Shown: positions 1 to 12,400, counted from the stretch's first letter. The stretch is DNA of 64,000 nt from Drosophila persimilis (GCF_003286085.1 NW_020825298.1:682001-746000), one strand, 5' to 3'. Made by a program: numbers and translations. Notes: generated by a model from the sequence alone, not told the origin.

Positions 1-145
1 GTCCTACCCTTCCTATCCTGCTGAAAGGCTATATCGCCACTTGACTTATTTCTATTCATTGTGGGTGTTAGCGTTGAATATTACGGTTTATATATTGTGT
101 TTATGTGCATTAATAAAGCTCTTCCTTCGTTTTGGGAGGTGGGGT

Positions 146-920
146 TCAACAGTACATGTTCAGCTGTCGAAAGAAATAGTGAAAGATGAGTAACACGAGA
201 AAGGAGCTTGTCACGGGCAGACCCGCCGCTTTGATCCACCCGAGTATGTTATAGTCGTCTGGATAGAACTCGAACTGCTCGGTGGGAATCTCACCGCAGT
301 TGGAGATGACGACCGGCTGCACGGGAAAGTCATCCGTGTCTGTTTTTACCTGATAGGAAACGAAAAATGTATTATTCAGAGAAAATAGAGGATCAGATTC
401 AGGGGTTACTCACATCTTCTATGGCATAGATTGTGTCCATGCCCTCGAGAACCTTTCCGAAGACCGTGTGTTTACCGTCCAGCCACTTGGCACCAACTGT
501 CGTTACATAAAACTGGCATCCGTTGGTATCTGGTCCCCGGTTCGCCATGCCCAGATACCCGGGACGGTTATGCTCAACTGCCAGGGCCTTGTCCTCATCC
601 TCAAAGTAGTCGCCGTAGATGCTAATGGAGCCGGTACCGTCGCCGTGTAGGATGTCTCCGCCTTGAACCAGAAATCGATCCACCACCCGGTGGAAGCGGG
701 CACCCACGTAGCTGGTACCGTTGATTCCGCGCAGGCAAATATGCCGGAAGTTGGCCACCGTCTTGGGGGCCAGCTTTCCAAACAGGCCGAAGGTGATCCG
801 CCCTATGGGCTGCTTATTATGTTTCACGTCCATGAAGATCCTTGAGGTGACCGTAAAGCTGAGTCCACTGACGGTGGCCAGTAAGCCATAGCAGTAGAGT
901 GCCACATGGATGAGCTTCAT
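146..920 (-). CDS. ninaA: NinaA, ER-membrane cyclophilin (rhodopsin chaperone)
   Basis: There are two exons: 414-920 (169 codons) and 146-349 (67 codons plus TGA), joined in phase 0 across a 64 nt GTGAGT...CAG intron. The product is 236 aa, close to the 237 aa I recall for the melanogaster protein. Visible features are a hydrophobic N-terminal signal sequence (about residues 1-20) and a cyclophilin domain (about 25-185). The catalytic-type residues are R78, F83 and Q86 in [14 protein letters not shown], and W146 and H151 in [10 protein letters not shown]. There is an NGT glycosylation sequon at N67 and one C-terminal membrane segment (about 211-229) followed by a short tail ending NMYC. NinaA is a peptidyl-prolyl isomerase-type chaperone that accompanies Rh1 rhodopsin through the secretory pathway of photoreceptors. 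The C-terminal membrane anchor and [12 protein letters not shown] tail separate it from soluble cyclophilins. At most about 220 bp separate it from the PNUTS 3' end, so its eye promoter must be compact or overlap the PNUTS 3' UTR. Confidence 0.95.
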
Positions 921-1126
921 AGCGAATAGTGGAGGACTAGACTGGACTGAACGCGCTGATGAAATAGCTTAAACTGAAACAGAATGAATAACAGAATTGT
1001 GGGTCGCGGGTGCCGCGAGGAAGCCGCACAAGTTTCAGGTTAAGTGCAACCCCTAGGTGGGACGGGGCGGAAATCGATTTGTTTGGCGGATGGACAGAGC
1101 AGACACCAGAAGTGGGAGAAGTTTAA
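921..1126 (-). promoter_or_regulatory. ninaA 5' UTR and promoter interval
   Basis: This is the short gap between the ninaA start codon and the probable PNUTS polyadenylation point. It must hold the ninaA 5' UTR and core promoter. It includes a palindromic AAATCGATTT at about 1071, which resembles but does not match a rhodopsin core (RCSI/Pax6-type) site. No clear TATA box is visible. Confidence 0.4.
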
Positions 1127-1146
1127 ATTCATCATATGACTTGGTC

Positions 1147-1152
1147 TTTAAT
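1147..1152 (-). terminator. Candidate PNUTS polyadenylation signal (ATTAAA)
   Basis: The minus strand reads ATTAAA here, about 430 nt after the PNUTS stop codon. This is the best poly(A) hexamer found in the expected interval. Cleavage would fall near 1120-1135, leaving a 3' UTR of about 1130-1585. Confidence 0.4.
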
Positions 1153-1585
1153 AATGTAGACATAGGCTCTTAAAGCTACAATAGTAAGGGGATTCGTAAA
1201 ATTGGGGCGTACAAAATTCAAAGCGATCGATCTCTCGATAAGTACAAAGTAACAATATCTTGTCCACTACCTAAACTTGTCTTCTGGACTATACAAGTAA
1301 TGATTAAATAACTTAAGGATATGACCTACATCTACTGACATATACCAGATACATACATATATACAGAGCTATAATAACTAAGGGGCGGGCAGGTACAGGC
1401 AGGAGGCCTGACCTGGCTACAGTCTTCAGTGGCTTCAGTGAACGGCTAACGGCTAATGGGGGACATGGCCAGCCTCTATTGTGGAAAATAACGCAGATTA
1501 TGTGTAAATATGTGTTTCCGTGTGCGTGTGCGTCTGCGTCTGAGATCTATACAACTGAATCTTCCTGGGAAGATTCGGGCAAATT

Positions 1586-4500
1586 CTACATGCGCTTATT
1601 TTGCGGATGCACGTACTTGCAAGACTTGCCCATTTTGCAGTGACCCCGCATGAACTGCTTGCAGATGCCCGTGTTGCCGCCTCTATTGGAGCCAGATCCC
1701 GCTGTGCGCCAATTGCCACCGGAGTTCTCCTGGAAGTTATTGCCGCCACTGCGCCAGTTACCGCCGCCTCCATTGTTCTTATTTCGATTATTGTTGTTAT
1801 TCCGTGGTCCGCCACCATTGGGCATCGGGCCCAGTCCAGGCCCGGGTCCCATTGGACCATTTGGACTGTTGTTCATCATAGGTCCGTTGGGTCCCATTGG
1901 ACCATTGGGACTGTTGTGCATCATGGGTCCATTGGGTAGCATGCCTGGGCCGGGGCCAGGTCCGATTCCAGGTCCGATTCCAGGTCCCAGTCCAGGTCCT
2001 AGTCCAGGTCCTAGTCCTGGTCCGGGTCCGTTCATCATCATCGGATTGAATCCTTGGTTGAATGGTTGAGGGGGGCCAGATGCATAGGGAGGACCTCCGG
2101 GACTGCCAAACTGATTTCCCATATAGTTTTGGGGCGGCATTCCTCCCATATTGTTAATATCCATGCCGACCGGTCCCATTTGGTTCTGCCAGATTGGAGC
2201 GCCAATTGGTCCGGGAACTGGTCCAGGAACGGGTCCTTGCATCGGCATCTGCTGGTTGGGAGGAAGATTTACTCCGTTGGGCATAAAGTTGTTGGCGAAC
2301 GGCTGAAAGGGATTGTTGGTCATCATGTTGGGGGGTCCTCCATGACCCGGGCCCATCATGTTGTTCATGCCACCGTCATTGTAGGAAATGTCAGGGCCGC
2401 CGGAGTTGCCTCCGACGCCTCCGATGCCACTGGGAGCATAGCCTTTGGGCTCGGGCCACGTGAGGTCGCTGTAGTCGTTGACAGCATCGTGGTTACCGGT
2501 GAGGTCATCCATTGGGATGACCGGAATGTCGTGGGCAAAGTGGGGTTCCAGCTCTGCCTCGGCGGCGCTGTCCGGAATCATGTCCGTTGAGAAGTAGAGC
2601 GCTCGTAACGTTGTCGCCTCGCGTTCGGCCTGAACCTGGCGCTGTTTGGATAGGTTGCCGTTGGGGTGATCCGGCACGTTGTCCACCTCAATGAGGGGGC
2701 GCCACTCCATTTGCGGCTGCATAGAGTCATCGAAGCCTCGCCGGGAAATGTTCAAGGCGTCGCGCTCGCTGTACCGCTCCAGGTTCTTCATTTCGGTGAA
2801 CGTCTGCTTGGTAACGTTAACTCGCTCGGATAGATCCACCTCGAAGAAGCGGATTTGGGTGAGCTTGTCCTCCGGCTGCCAAGTTAGCTTCTTTTTGGGG
2901 CCCTTGCGACGATGCAGCATCAGAACGCCGGGTGGGCCATCAGGTCCGCATCCTGGTCCCGGCTTTTTAGGCTCCTCGGGCACGTCTTCGGCGCCATCAG
3001 AGCCGGCCTCACCAGCGTCGACGCTCTCACCGCCCGCCTTCTCCTTCTGCACCTTCTGCTCAATGTCCTCTTTAACCCGCTTCAATGGTATATCATCGTC
3101 ATCCGCATCAACGGACCCATTGGGTGAACTTGAGCGACACTCATCGTTCTCCTTGGTGCTGTCGTCCGACTTTTCGTCTCCCTTCGACTCGTCCAGGGTG
3201 TCCTGGTAGAACTTCAGCGGAGCCAATGGCGCATCCTTGTCCGTAGGCGAGTTGGCCGACTGTGTCCGCTTGCGCTTTACCACCTTTTTGGGTTCGATGG
3301 ATGCTGCCAGGGCATCCGAGAAGAGATTCGTCTCCACCAACGTACAAACTGTAAGCAAAAAGTCGAAACAGATCGTAAGTAAGAAATCATAGAAGGGATT
3401 TTTTAATGAGATATATTATATTATGATTATTTATACAGATCTGTACAATTGGTGGCTTTTGCTTTTCCCCCTGTTTGCTCTTTTAATATAACCCTATGGA
3501 CGCTATGGATACCCTACTCAATAAAGTATTATATAAAATGATCACAGACGTCGGGTCTGGAATAACGCATCGGTACACTGCTTGTGGTTGTGTGAATGTG
3601 TGAGCAGGCATTCAGGCAGGCTGGCTCCTTATCCGTCGAATCGACAGAGGAAATAGAGATAAAGCCAAGGCCGAAGCCCCTGCGCAGGTGACGCACTACA
3701 GTGATCGGGGTGTGGGTGGAACACTGGCAAGCGTCTTCTCAGTTCTCAGATATTGGTAGCACCAGGGAGATGGGAATCACACCCGACACACACACACTCG
3801 CACCAAATGCTGATGATCTTGAAGATCAGACCCCACGACAAACAGCTTGGTGGCAGTCTGCTGATCGATCTGACGAGTGTGCGCTTCTCTACCGTGGGTA
3901 CCAAAACCAAAACAAGAACCGCCAGCTCAAGTTAACATTGTCTTGGGTTTTATTTTCGTTCAATGCATTTTTTATTCAATAGAAAAAGTAAATTTTTCTA
4001 ATGGAAAATCGTTTTTATTTGTATGTGGGCTGGCAAGTGAATCTACATACCTTAAAAGCTTAACCTAAAGCAGTAACGAGTACGTTTAAAGAGATTTATA
4101 TACTTAACACCAGGCAGACACTTGGCACCAGGCCCAGTCTTCGTCTTGTACTGATGCGCATGCGCAGTGACACCGCAGAAGCGACACCGTCGCTGTCGTC
4201 CGGACAGGGCAATCATCCGCAAATCCGCACATCCAACATACACTTTCTTCTAATATTCATATCATTCCAAAACTGGATATCAGTTGCTTAGCCACAAGCC
4301 ATGACTCCAAAGGAATCGAGTAGATAGCCGATTGATTGTGTAATTGAAATGCACGGCCCCCATATTTTCTGGTTTTTTGTATCTTCTGTTTGAGAAGCCT
4401 GAATTTAGTCCAATTGTCGTGAAACTGCCCCCCAGCTAGAATTAAACACCTTCAATCGGGAATAGATCAACAAATAATACAGAAAACACGGTTTTCTGAT

Positions 4501-6543
4501 AACTGAATCGACAAAAAAAAAAATGTAGCAAAAACCACCAATATACGACGACCTGTGAATAAACGCTGAGAGAAAAGGGGATTAGTAAGGAAGTTTGGAA
4601 TAGGAGATGCTTACTCTTTTTGGGAGCGATCAGCTTGGCCGCTCCTGGTCGCTCCACGTGGCCGGTTACATTGCTCATGTCGATCTTGGGCTTCTTCTCC
4701 GTCGGCGAGTCTCGGGGCGGTGGCGAGGGCCTCTTTACAGTGGACGACAGCAGGGCTGATGGTGTCGGGACGATGGATGTGGGCTTCTTCAGTCCCTTTC
4801 GAGAGGGAGGAGGCGGCGCCTCTTCTGTAAGTCCGTGCGATCTGAATTTGGACTGATACGTCTTAACAGTGGCCGCCTTGTCAGTGTCGCGTCTGATTTC
4901 TATGGATATCGATGCCTTTCGGGACATGATAGGTATCGATCTGGGCTTTTGAGTCTCGCTCTCAGCCTTTTCCTTCTTTTCTACAGTACCCGTGGCCGGT
5001 GAATGAGCCGGGGATAGAGTTGGCGCTGGTGGAGGCATCAGCTTGTTGTCTTTCTCTTGCTTCGTTGCCGTCGACGAGGACTTATCCTTCTCCTTATCGC
5101 GGTTACGATCTTTGGACGAGCTCGAGCTCGAGGAGGAGGAACTCGACGACGACGACGATGAAGAGGACTTTGACTTGTGCTTATTCGAAGAGGACGACGA
5201 GGATGAACTACTACGCTCCTTATCTTTACTGGAGCTAGAACCAGAGCTAGAGCGAGACTTGTCCTTGTCACGGTGTTTGTCGCTGGAACTCGAACTGCGA
5301 TGGGACGAAGAGGACGACGAGCTCTTTGACGAGCTCTTCGATGATGAGGACGACGACGACTTATGGCTAGATGAGGACGACCTGTGACTGGACGAAGACT
5401 TTCTATCCTTCTCACGATCTTTCTCAGACCGTTTACTCTTGTCTCGGGCGCTCTTATGCTTCTTATTATCAACCTCCTCCCCGGATTTAACCTCTGCTGA
5501 ACAACTATCATCTAAACTTGATTTTTTCGAATTCTGGAGACTGGCACTTGTCTCAGGACTTTTGCTGCTCTTAACACCAGCCTCAGATGGCTGCGTGGAA
5601 CCATCATCGTCAACATTATTCATATCATCTGTGTCCAAATGCTCGACTGACTTCCATTTTATGGTTATGCTGTTGTGGTTGTTGCTATTTTGGGCCGAGG
5701 CAATGGTGTAGTTCATGGTCACCGGCGTTCCCGCACTATCCGTGCTGTCCGACGACGAGGCAGAGTCCACCGTACCACCAGTGGCCGGATCCGTCACTGT
5801 GGCCGCTGTAACCCCAATCTGGGGCGGAATGGCAGGCACCGCCGCTGCAGGTGCACCACTCGTGTTCTCAGTCACAATCTTCAGCCATTGTTCGACTAGC
5901 CGCTTGGCTAGAATGCGAACACCTGGAAAGTTGACCGAAACAGTAATAAGTAATCCCTTCCAGGTACGAGCAGAGCACAGGTATATCGAGACGGGGATCA
6001 ATAGACTCTTTACTTACCTTCGTTGCCGCCATCCTTGCACAGAGCCTTGACCAAAATGGGTGCTGAATTTATCTTCAATCTATTCACATCTACTGGGGAA
6101 AGCAGCAGTAATTCTAGGATCTCCTGCACCAGGGGCCAGTTCATAGCTCGGATGGAGTCATTCAGCCAATTGTAAACCAAAGTCCATCCGTTCGAGGCCA
6201 TGAAATCCCCCAGAAGCTCCGTCTTAGTCGACTTCAAAATTTGTACATAAACGCACTTGGAAACCAACTTCTTTGAATATTTCTGCATGAGTCTGCGAAA
6301 ATTGGGAAACATAATTTATTAGATTGACGCTAGAGGGCGCTTCGACTTCGACGCGCTCTCAACTTACCCTGCTATGCGCTTCACTTCCAGAGCGCTCAAA
6401 ATGCCACCATTGTTGTCTAGGAGCACCCGTAGGCACTTCAATAACTGTAATGGTACTATTCGCGGCTTCAAATACAAAAAGAAATTAAATCAAAAAAAGT
6501 TAGTAACTGGGCGGATTCCATCACTCAGCCGAAAACTCACCAT
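1586..6543 (-). CDS. PNUTS: PNUTS, PP1 nuclear-targeting subunit (PPP1R10 homologue)
   Basis: Five exons are supported: 6541-6543 (ATG only), 6368-6465, 6018-6292, 4615-5922 and 1586-3348. All have GT/AG introns and the frame closes exactly at 1148 aa plus stop. The order of domains is as follows. A TFIIS-N/LW-like helical domain lies at about residues 1-145 (LLKCLRVLLDNNGG, NGWTLVYNWLND, LVQEILELLLLSPVDVNRLK). A long Ser/Lys/Arg low-complexity tract covers about 276-408. A basic stretch KKVVKRKR lies near 582-589. The PP1-docking segment is at about 713-740 (KKLTW then RFFEVDLSERVNV). A Gly/Pro/Met/Asn-rich region with GPGLGP repeats follows. The protein ends in a CCCH zinc finger C1124-X7-C1132-X5-C1138-X3-H1142. 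The PNUTS family targets PP1 to chromatin and RNA polymerase II and acts in CTD/Spt5 dephosphorylation and transcription termination. The assignment is secure; only the use of the ATG-only first exon is inferred. Confidence 0.93.
1951..2030 (-). repeat. GP-rich coding minisatellite in PNUTS
   Basis: This is a run of 12 bp units encoding Gly-Pro-Gly-Leu/Ile/Pro inside the last PNUTS exon. It is a likely site of length variation between alleles or species. It is part of the protein, not an independent feature. Confidence 0.7.
3349..4614 (-). other. PNUTS intron 4 (1266 bp)
   Basis: Donor A|GTAAGCATC ends at 4614 and acceptor TTGCTTACAG ends at 3349. It is much longer than the other three PNUTS introns (75, 75 and 95 bp). 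It contains no ORF with convincing coding character on either strand, and I see no recognisable element in it. Confidence 0.75.
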
Positions 6544-7780
6544 TTTTCTCTCTATAGTATACAAAAATACGAAAAGGGTGGCAGCACTGTACCACAGCAA
6601 CAGCTCTATTGCCGTCTCTTTCACACGCGTGCAGATTCGATCATGCGTGCGAGAACCAACGTTTTTGTGGGCGTGTGCGTGACTAATGCATACAATTTGT
6701 CCAAAGATTACGTAATTCCATTTAAAAACAGCTCTTAAGGCCTTGTGTGGTATATCTAGAATAGTAAAAACACCATACTGAGTACAAACTTGTATACTTG
6801 AAGATCGTAAAATTCCACTTTCAAAACTATATACATATTCCTCCTTTAGAGGCCACCAAATGCCAGTGCGTGAAATCAATATTTCAGGAGAATACCTATT
6901 TCGACTTCCTATTTAGTATTGGGACTAAGATAAATCTTCTCTGCAATTTTCAATCTGTTTGCATATGAGCTACGACGAAAAAGAAAAACGTGTTTCGCGT
7001 TTATACAGAGTTGCGCTTATCGAATGATAGCAATCGATAATTGGCCAACACAACCCTGCACTCTAAGACTAACAACTCGGTTTTTTCTATATCTTAGGAA
7101 CAAAAAATTATGAACATGTAAAATGTTTTTAATGCACGAATGTTTCTCGAGTTGAATTTCCTGCAACTAACTTTGACGTTCGATCAAAAGGTATACGGGA
7201 AATCTACTATCTCTCACCAGACTACTTTCTCATAGACAAGTTGGCAGCACCTTGCCACGACACAAAGACGTTCAATGACGCCATATTGATTTTCACGATT
7301 TTCTTTTCACACTGCGCAATTAAAACGCAACCAAATGAAATCCAACATATATGCGTTTTTATAGCAAAATGATTACAATATTAGCCACTCCGTTATTCTG
7401 TTTTTCTGCAACAATTAGCAAATTGCCATGCGTATATCAGATATCAGTTTTATAAAAGTTTCGTATGAACAACACGTCCACGCCCCAAATAGTTATGACT
7501 TGGCGACTTTCTCCGCAGACACTTCAGTAGTTTTATTTAAGCCTACCAGAAAATAAATAAGATTTTATATCGTCCTTACAGTTTTCGCTCAGATTATTTA
7601 GTTTTTTCGACGAAATTAGCGGAAGAAAAAACTCCAGCCGTGCGCTATGTGTGTGTATACAGAACAGTGTGACCGCGGACTTATCAATGGCATACGACCC
7701 TCAGAAATATACCGAAATATACCGTGTCATTTAAAAAATATACCGTAAACATACTGACGAATTCAAATTCTATTTTACAT
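6544..7780 (-). promoter_or_regulatory. PNUTS upstream region with core-promoter motifs
   Basis: This is non-coding DNA upstream of PNUTS. At 7665-7675 the minus strand reads CGGTCACACTG, a full match to Drosophila core-promoter motif 1 (YGGTCACACTR, bound by M1BP, typical of housekeeping genes). At 7033-7039 ATCGATA is a 7/8 match to the DRE palindrome TATCGATA. The start codon has a good Kozak context (AAA before ATG). A housekeeping-type promoter fits PNUTS. The motif lies 1.1 kb upstream of the ATG, so it would need either a long 5' UTR or an unseen upstream intron. Alternatively the motif belongs to a dispersed repeat, because TATACCG boxes flank it at 7700-7750 and recur near 8980. Confidence 0.4.
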
Positions 7781-7784
7781 TTTC

Positions 7785-9380
7785 CTATTTTGATATTCTG
7801 TGGAATATTATTAGCTTGATGGAACATTTAGCCATGCCCACATAATTTTATCCGATTAATCAATCAATTTGCCACTTGACCGGTTTATTTTAAATACTTT
7901 CTTTAACTGCATTTTGCGTAAAAAAGGTTTTAGCGAAATGGTCAAACAAAAATGTTTTTGGCGAAATAGGTCAAAACAAAAAAACGAAAGAGGATAGTTG
8001 TTCATATTGCTCAATTTAGAGATTCCGTTGAATAATTCTGTCTAACGAAAACTTTTAGTTCTGCCCACATAATTTTAGTCCGTTGATGAATAAATTTTCT
8101 TCAAGATTGGCTAGTTTTTAGTCCTTGCTTTTATTGTATTTTGGCTAAAACAAAGCTTAAACCAAATAGTTAAAAAAAAAAAAAAAAACAGTCGCAATGT
8201 TGTTGCTGGTATTTGAAGACATGATGCGTTTATATGCCTTTTTATACCCTATTATTATCTTGTATTTATATATCCTTGTATATCCTTATACCTATTCTTG
8301 GTCTCTATGGAAAGACGATGAGCTGCAAAATATCGTTGAAATAGGTTTAAAGCAGAGACAAAATTGTTTTTGCATTAATTGGAGCCTGGGATGACAAACA
8401 TAACAAAAATCACAAACAATAAAAATCAGAAATAATCATTATTCAATAAAAAACAAAAATAATAATTATTCATTAAAAATCAAGAATAATAATTATGATA
8501 AGAATTATGCAATAAAAATCAAAATTTATAATTATTTAATAAAAATCAAGAATAATAATTATTCAATATAAATCAAAATTAATAATTATTCATTATAAAT
8601 CAAGAATAATAATTAGAATAATAATTAATCAATAAAAATCAATAATAATAAGTATTTAATAAAAATCAAGAATAATAATTATTCAATAAAAATCAAAAAT
8701 AATAATAATTCAATAAAAATCAAGAATAATAAATTTAATACGAATTATACAATAAAAATCAAAAATAATAATTATATAATTCCGACGAATTCCTCAATTT
8801 TGATCTTCCATCGAATATAATAGACTATATAGACCATTTAGCCATGCCCACATATTTTTATAAGATTGATGAATCAATTTTTTACTTAACTGGCTTAGTT
8901 TAAACACTTGCTTTTATTGGATTTCTATATAACGTTGAAAATTACATTTAATAGATTGCTGAAATCGACAAAACATACCATTATATACCGATATACCGTA
9001 AATATACCGTCGGTTCAATTTTGACCTCAAACAATACCGAAAAGCCCCTTTACATAGTTCAACTACTTCAGCTAAATGGCTGAAAACTCTTCTTGTAGAT
9101 TCATGCCATCTTTCATCTGAACTTAAAAATAAAAAAGCTAACTTTCACCTGAACTGCGCTAAAATGATTAAATTTCATTCATTATTTTTGGTGAAAAATT
9201 GAAATAGCCCCTTGGCTTATAATCGTTACCCGTCAAGGATTGGAAACCATATTTCTCAATTTGGATGTTCCCTCGAATATTACTAGCTAGATAGCACATT
9301 TAGCCATGCCCACATAATTTTAAACAAACAATAAACCTATTTTCTAACTAGTTTATTTTATCTCTTTATTGTTTAAGGTT
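7785..9380. repeat. Four degenerate copies of a ~130 bp AT-rich repeat
   Basis: Related segments start near 7785, 8035, 8800 and 9250. They share the core GCCCACATAATTTTA, with GCCATGCCCACAT in three of the four. This is followed by a GATTAATSAATCAATTT-like stretch, then a GGTTTATTTTAAA-like stretch and a CTTTTATTG-like tail. The copies are direct, clearly diverged, and interrupted by the A+T minisatellite at 8421-8790. There is no coding capacity. It may be the remains of a dispersed non-autonomous element or an old local satellite. Confidence 0.6.
8421..8790. repeat. A+T minisatellite, ~27 bp unit
   Basis: About a dozen imperfect tandem copies of a unit like AATAAAAATCAAGAATAAT followed by AATTATTC are present. 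Most have a period near 27 bp and some units are expanded by a 12 bp insertion. There are only a few G and C bases in 370 bp. No function is apparent. Confidence 0.75.
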
Positions 9381-9469
9381 TAAACAAAAAGGTCAACAAA
9401 AATAGTGGCAACGTAAGTGAGTATGAAATGTTGTAACATAAATGAGTATAGAATGTGACGTATGTATGT

Positions 9470-12400
9470 ATGTATTCTTGCGATCGGGAGGGTCCTGGCA
9501 ATCGACTGCCATCGGAAAAAGGGACATCCATTTTTTCACGATTTTCGCAAAAAATTATGATGGTTACATCATTAAAATTGCCAAAAATCGGCCTCATTTT
9601 CATAGTCGAGATTTTGATGCTGTTCGACAGTCTGGACCCTCACGATCCTGGGAGAGTTGGTCCTTTAACAATCGTCCCATAAATAGTCGAGATATAGCCT
9701 TTTGAAGATTTATATTTTGCATTTCATCATAGTACTGGGTTCTTCTGCTCACTATATCTCTGCCATACGGCAGCCGATCGGAGTGCGGCATGTCTTTTCG
9801 AGATCGGGAGGGTCCTGCCAATCGACTGTCATCGGAAAAAGGGACATCCATTTTTTCACGATTTTCGCAAAAAATTATGATGGTTACATCATTAAAATTG
9901 CCAAAAATCGGTATCATTTTCATAGGCGAGATTTTGATGCCGTTCGACAGTCTGGACCCTCACTATCTTGGAAGAGTTGGTCCTTCACCGATCGGCCCAT
10001 AAATATCCCAGATATAGAATTTCGAACATTTAGATTTTGCATTTTATTAGAATACCGGTTTTTTCTTCACGCTATATCTCTGCTATACGGCAGCCGATCG
10101 GAGTGCGGCATGTCTTTTCGTGACTGGGAGGGTCCTGCCAATCGACTGTCATCGGAAAAAGGGACATCCATTTTTTCACGATTTTCGCAAAAAATCATGA
10201 TGGTTACATCATTAAAATTGCCAAAAATCGGCCTCATTTTCATAGTCGAGATTTTGATGCTGTTCGACAGTCTGGACTCTCACGATCCTGGGAGAGTTGG
10301 TCCTTTAACAATCGTCCCATAAATAGTCGAGATATAGCCTTTTGAAGATTTATATTTTGCATTTCATCATAGTACTGGGTTCTTCTGCTCACTATATCTC
10401 TGCTATACGGCAGCCGATCGGAGTGCGGCATGTCTTTTCGTGACAGGGAGGGTCCTGGCAATCGACTGTCATCGGAAACAGAGACATTTATTTTTTCACG
10501 ATTTTCGCAAAAAATCATGATGGTTACATCATTAAAATTGCCAAAAATCGGCCTCATTTTCATAGTCGAGATTTTGATGCTGTTCGACAGTCTGGACTCT
10601 CACGATCCTGGGAGAGTTGGTCCTTTAACAATCGTCCCATAAATAGTCGAGATATAGCCTTTTGAAGATTTATATTTTGCATTTCATCATAGTACTGGGT
10701 TCTTCTGCTCACTATATCTCTGCTATACGGCAGCCGATCGGAGTGCGGCATGTCTTTTCGTGACTGGGAGGGTCCTGGCAATCGACTGCCATCGGAAACA
10801 GAGACATTTATTTTTTCACGATTTTCGCAAAAAATCATGATGGTTACATCATTAAAATTGCCAAAAATCGGCCTCATTTTCATAGTCGAGATTTTGATGC
10901 TGTTCGATAGTCTGGACCCTCACGATCCTGGGAGAGTTGGTCCTTCAACAATCGTCCCATAAATAGTCGAGATATAGCCTTTTGAAGATTTAGATTTTGC
11001 ATTTCATTAGAGTACTGGTTTTTTCTGAACGCTATATCTCTGCTATACGGCAGCCGATCGGAGTGCGGCATGTCTTTTCGAGATCGGGAGGGTCCTGCCA
11101 ATCGACTGTCATCGGAAAAAGGGACATCCATTTTTTCACGATTTTCGCAAAAAATTATGATGGTTACATCATTAAAATTGCCAAAAATCGGCCTCATTTT
11201 CATAGTCGAGATTTTGATGCTGTTCGATAGTCTGGACCCTCACGATCCTGGGAGAGTTGGTCCTTTAACAATCGTCCCATAAATAGTCGAGATATAGCCT
11301 TTTGAAGATTTAGATTTTGCATTTCATTAGAGTACTGGTTTTTTCTGAACGCTATATCTCTGCTATACGGCAGCCGATCGGAGTGCGGCATGTCTTTTCG
11401 TGACTGGGAGGGTCCTGGCAATCGACTGTCATCGGAAACAGAGACATTTATTTTTTCACGATTTTCGCAAAAAATCATGATGGTTACATCATTAAAATTG
11501 CCAAAAATCGGCCTCATTTTCATAGTCGAGATTTTGATGCTGTTCGATAGTCTGGACCCTCACGATCCTGGGAGAGTTGGTCCTTTAACAATCGTCCCAT
11601 AAATAGCCGAGATATAGCCTTTTGAAGATTTAGATTTTGCATTTCATTAGAGTACTGGTTTTTTCTGAACGCTATATCTCTGCTATACGGCAGCCGATCG
11701 GAGTGCGGCATGTCTTTTCGTGACTGGGAGGGTCCTGGCAATCGACTGTCATCGGAAACAGAGACATTTATTTTTTCACGATTTTCGCAAAAAATCATGA
11801 TGGTTACATCATTAAAATTGCCAAAAATCGGCCTCATTTTCATAGTCGAGATTTTGATGCTGTTCGATAGTCTGGACCCTCACGATCCTGGGAGAGTTGG
11901 TCCTTTAACAATCGTCCCATAAATAGTCGAGATATAGCCTTTTGAAGATTTAGATTTTGCATTTCATTAGAGTACTGGTTTTTTCTGAACGCTATATCTC
12001 TGCTATACGGCAGCCGATCGGAGTGCGGCATGTCTTTTCGAGATCGGGAGGGTCCTGCCAATCGACTGTCATCGGAAAAAGGGACATCCATTTTTTCACG
12101 ATTTTCGCAAAAAATTATGATGGTTACATCATTAAAATTGCCAAAAATCGGCCTCATTTTCATAGTCGAGATTTTGATGCTGTTCGATAGTCTGGACCCT
12201 CACGATCCTGGGAGAGTTGGTCCTTTAACAATCGTCCCATAAATAGTCGAGATATAGCCTTTTGAAGATTTAGATTTTGCATTTCATTAGAGTACTGGTT
12301 TTTTCTGAACGCTATATCTCTGCTATACGGCAGCCGATCGGAGTGCGGCATGTCTTTTAGTGACTGGGAGGGTCCTGGCAATCGACTGTCATCGGAAACA

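Noticed and set aside
111..116. AATAAA on the plus strand near the window start
   Set aside because: It lies on the wrong strand for ninaA and no plus-strand gene is visible upstream in the window.
4442..4614. Extension of the PNUTS exon 4 frame past KHLLF
   Set aside because: A GTAAGC donor at 4614 and a matching acceptor at 3349 show that this is intron. Joining there restores the PNUTS sequence in frame.
5038..5511. Long Arg-rich and Glu/Asp-rich frames opposite or overlapping PNUTS exon 4
   Set aside because: Out-of-frame shadows of the serine tract in PNUTS.
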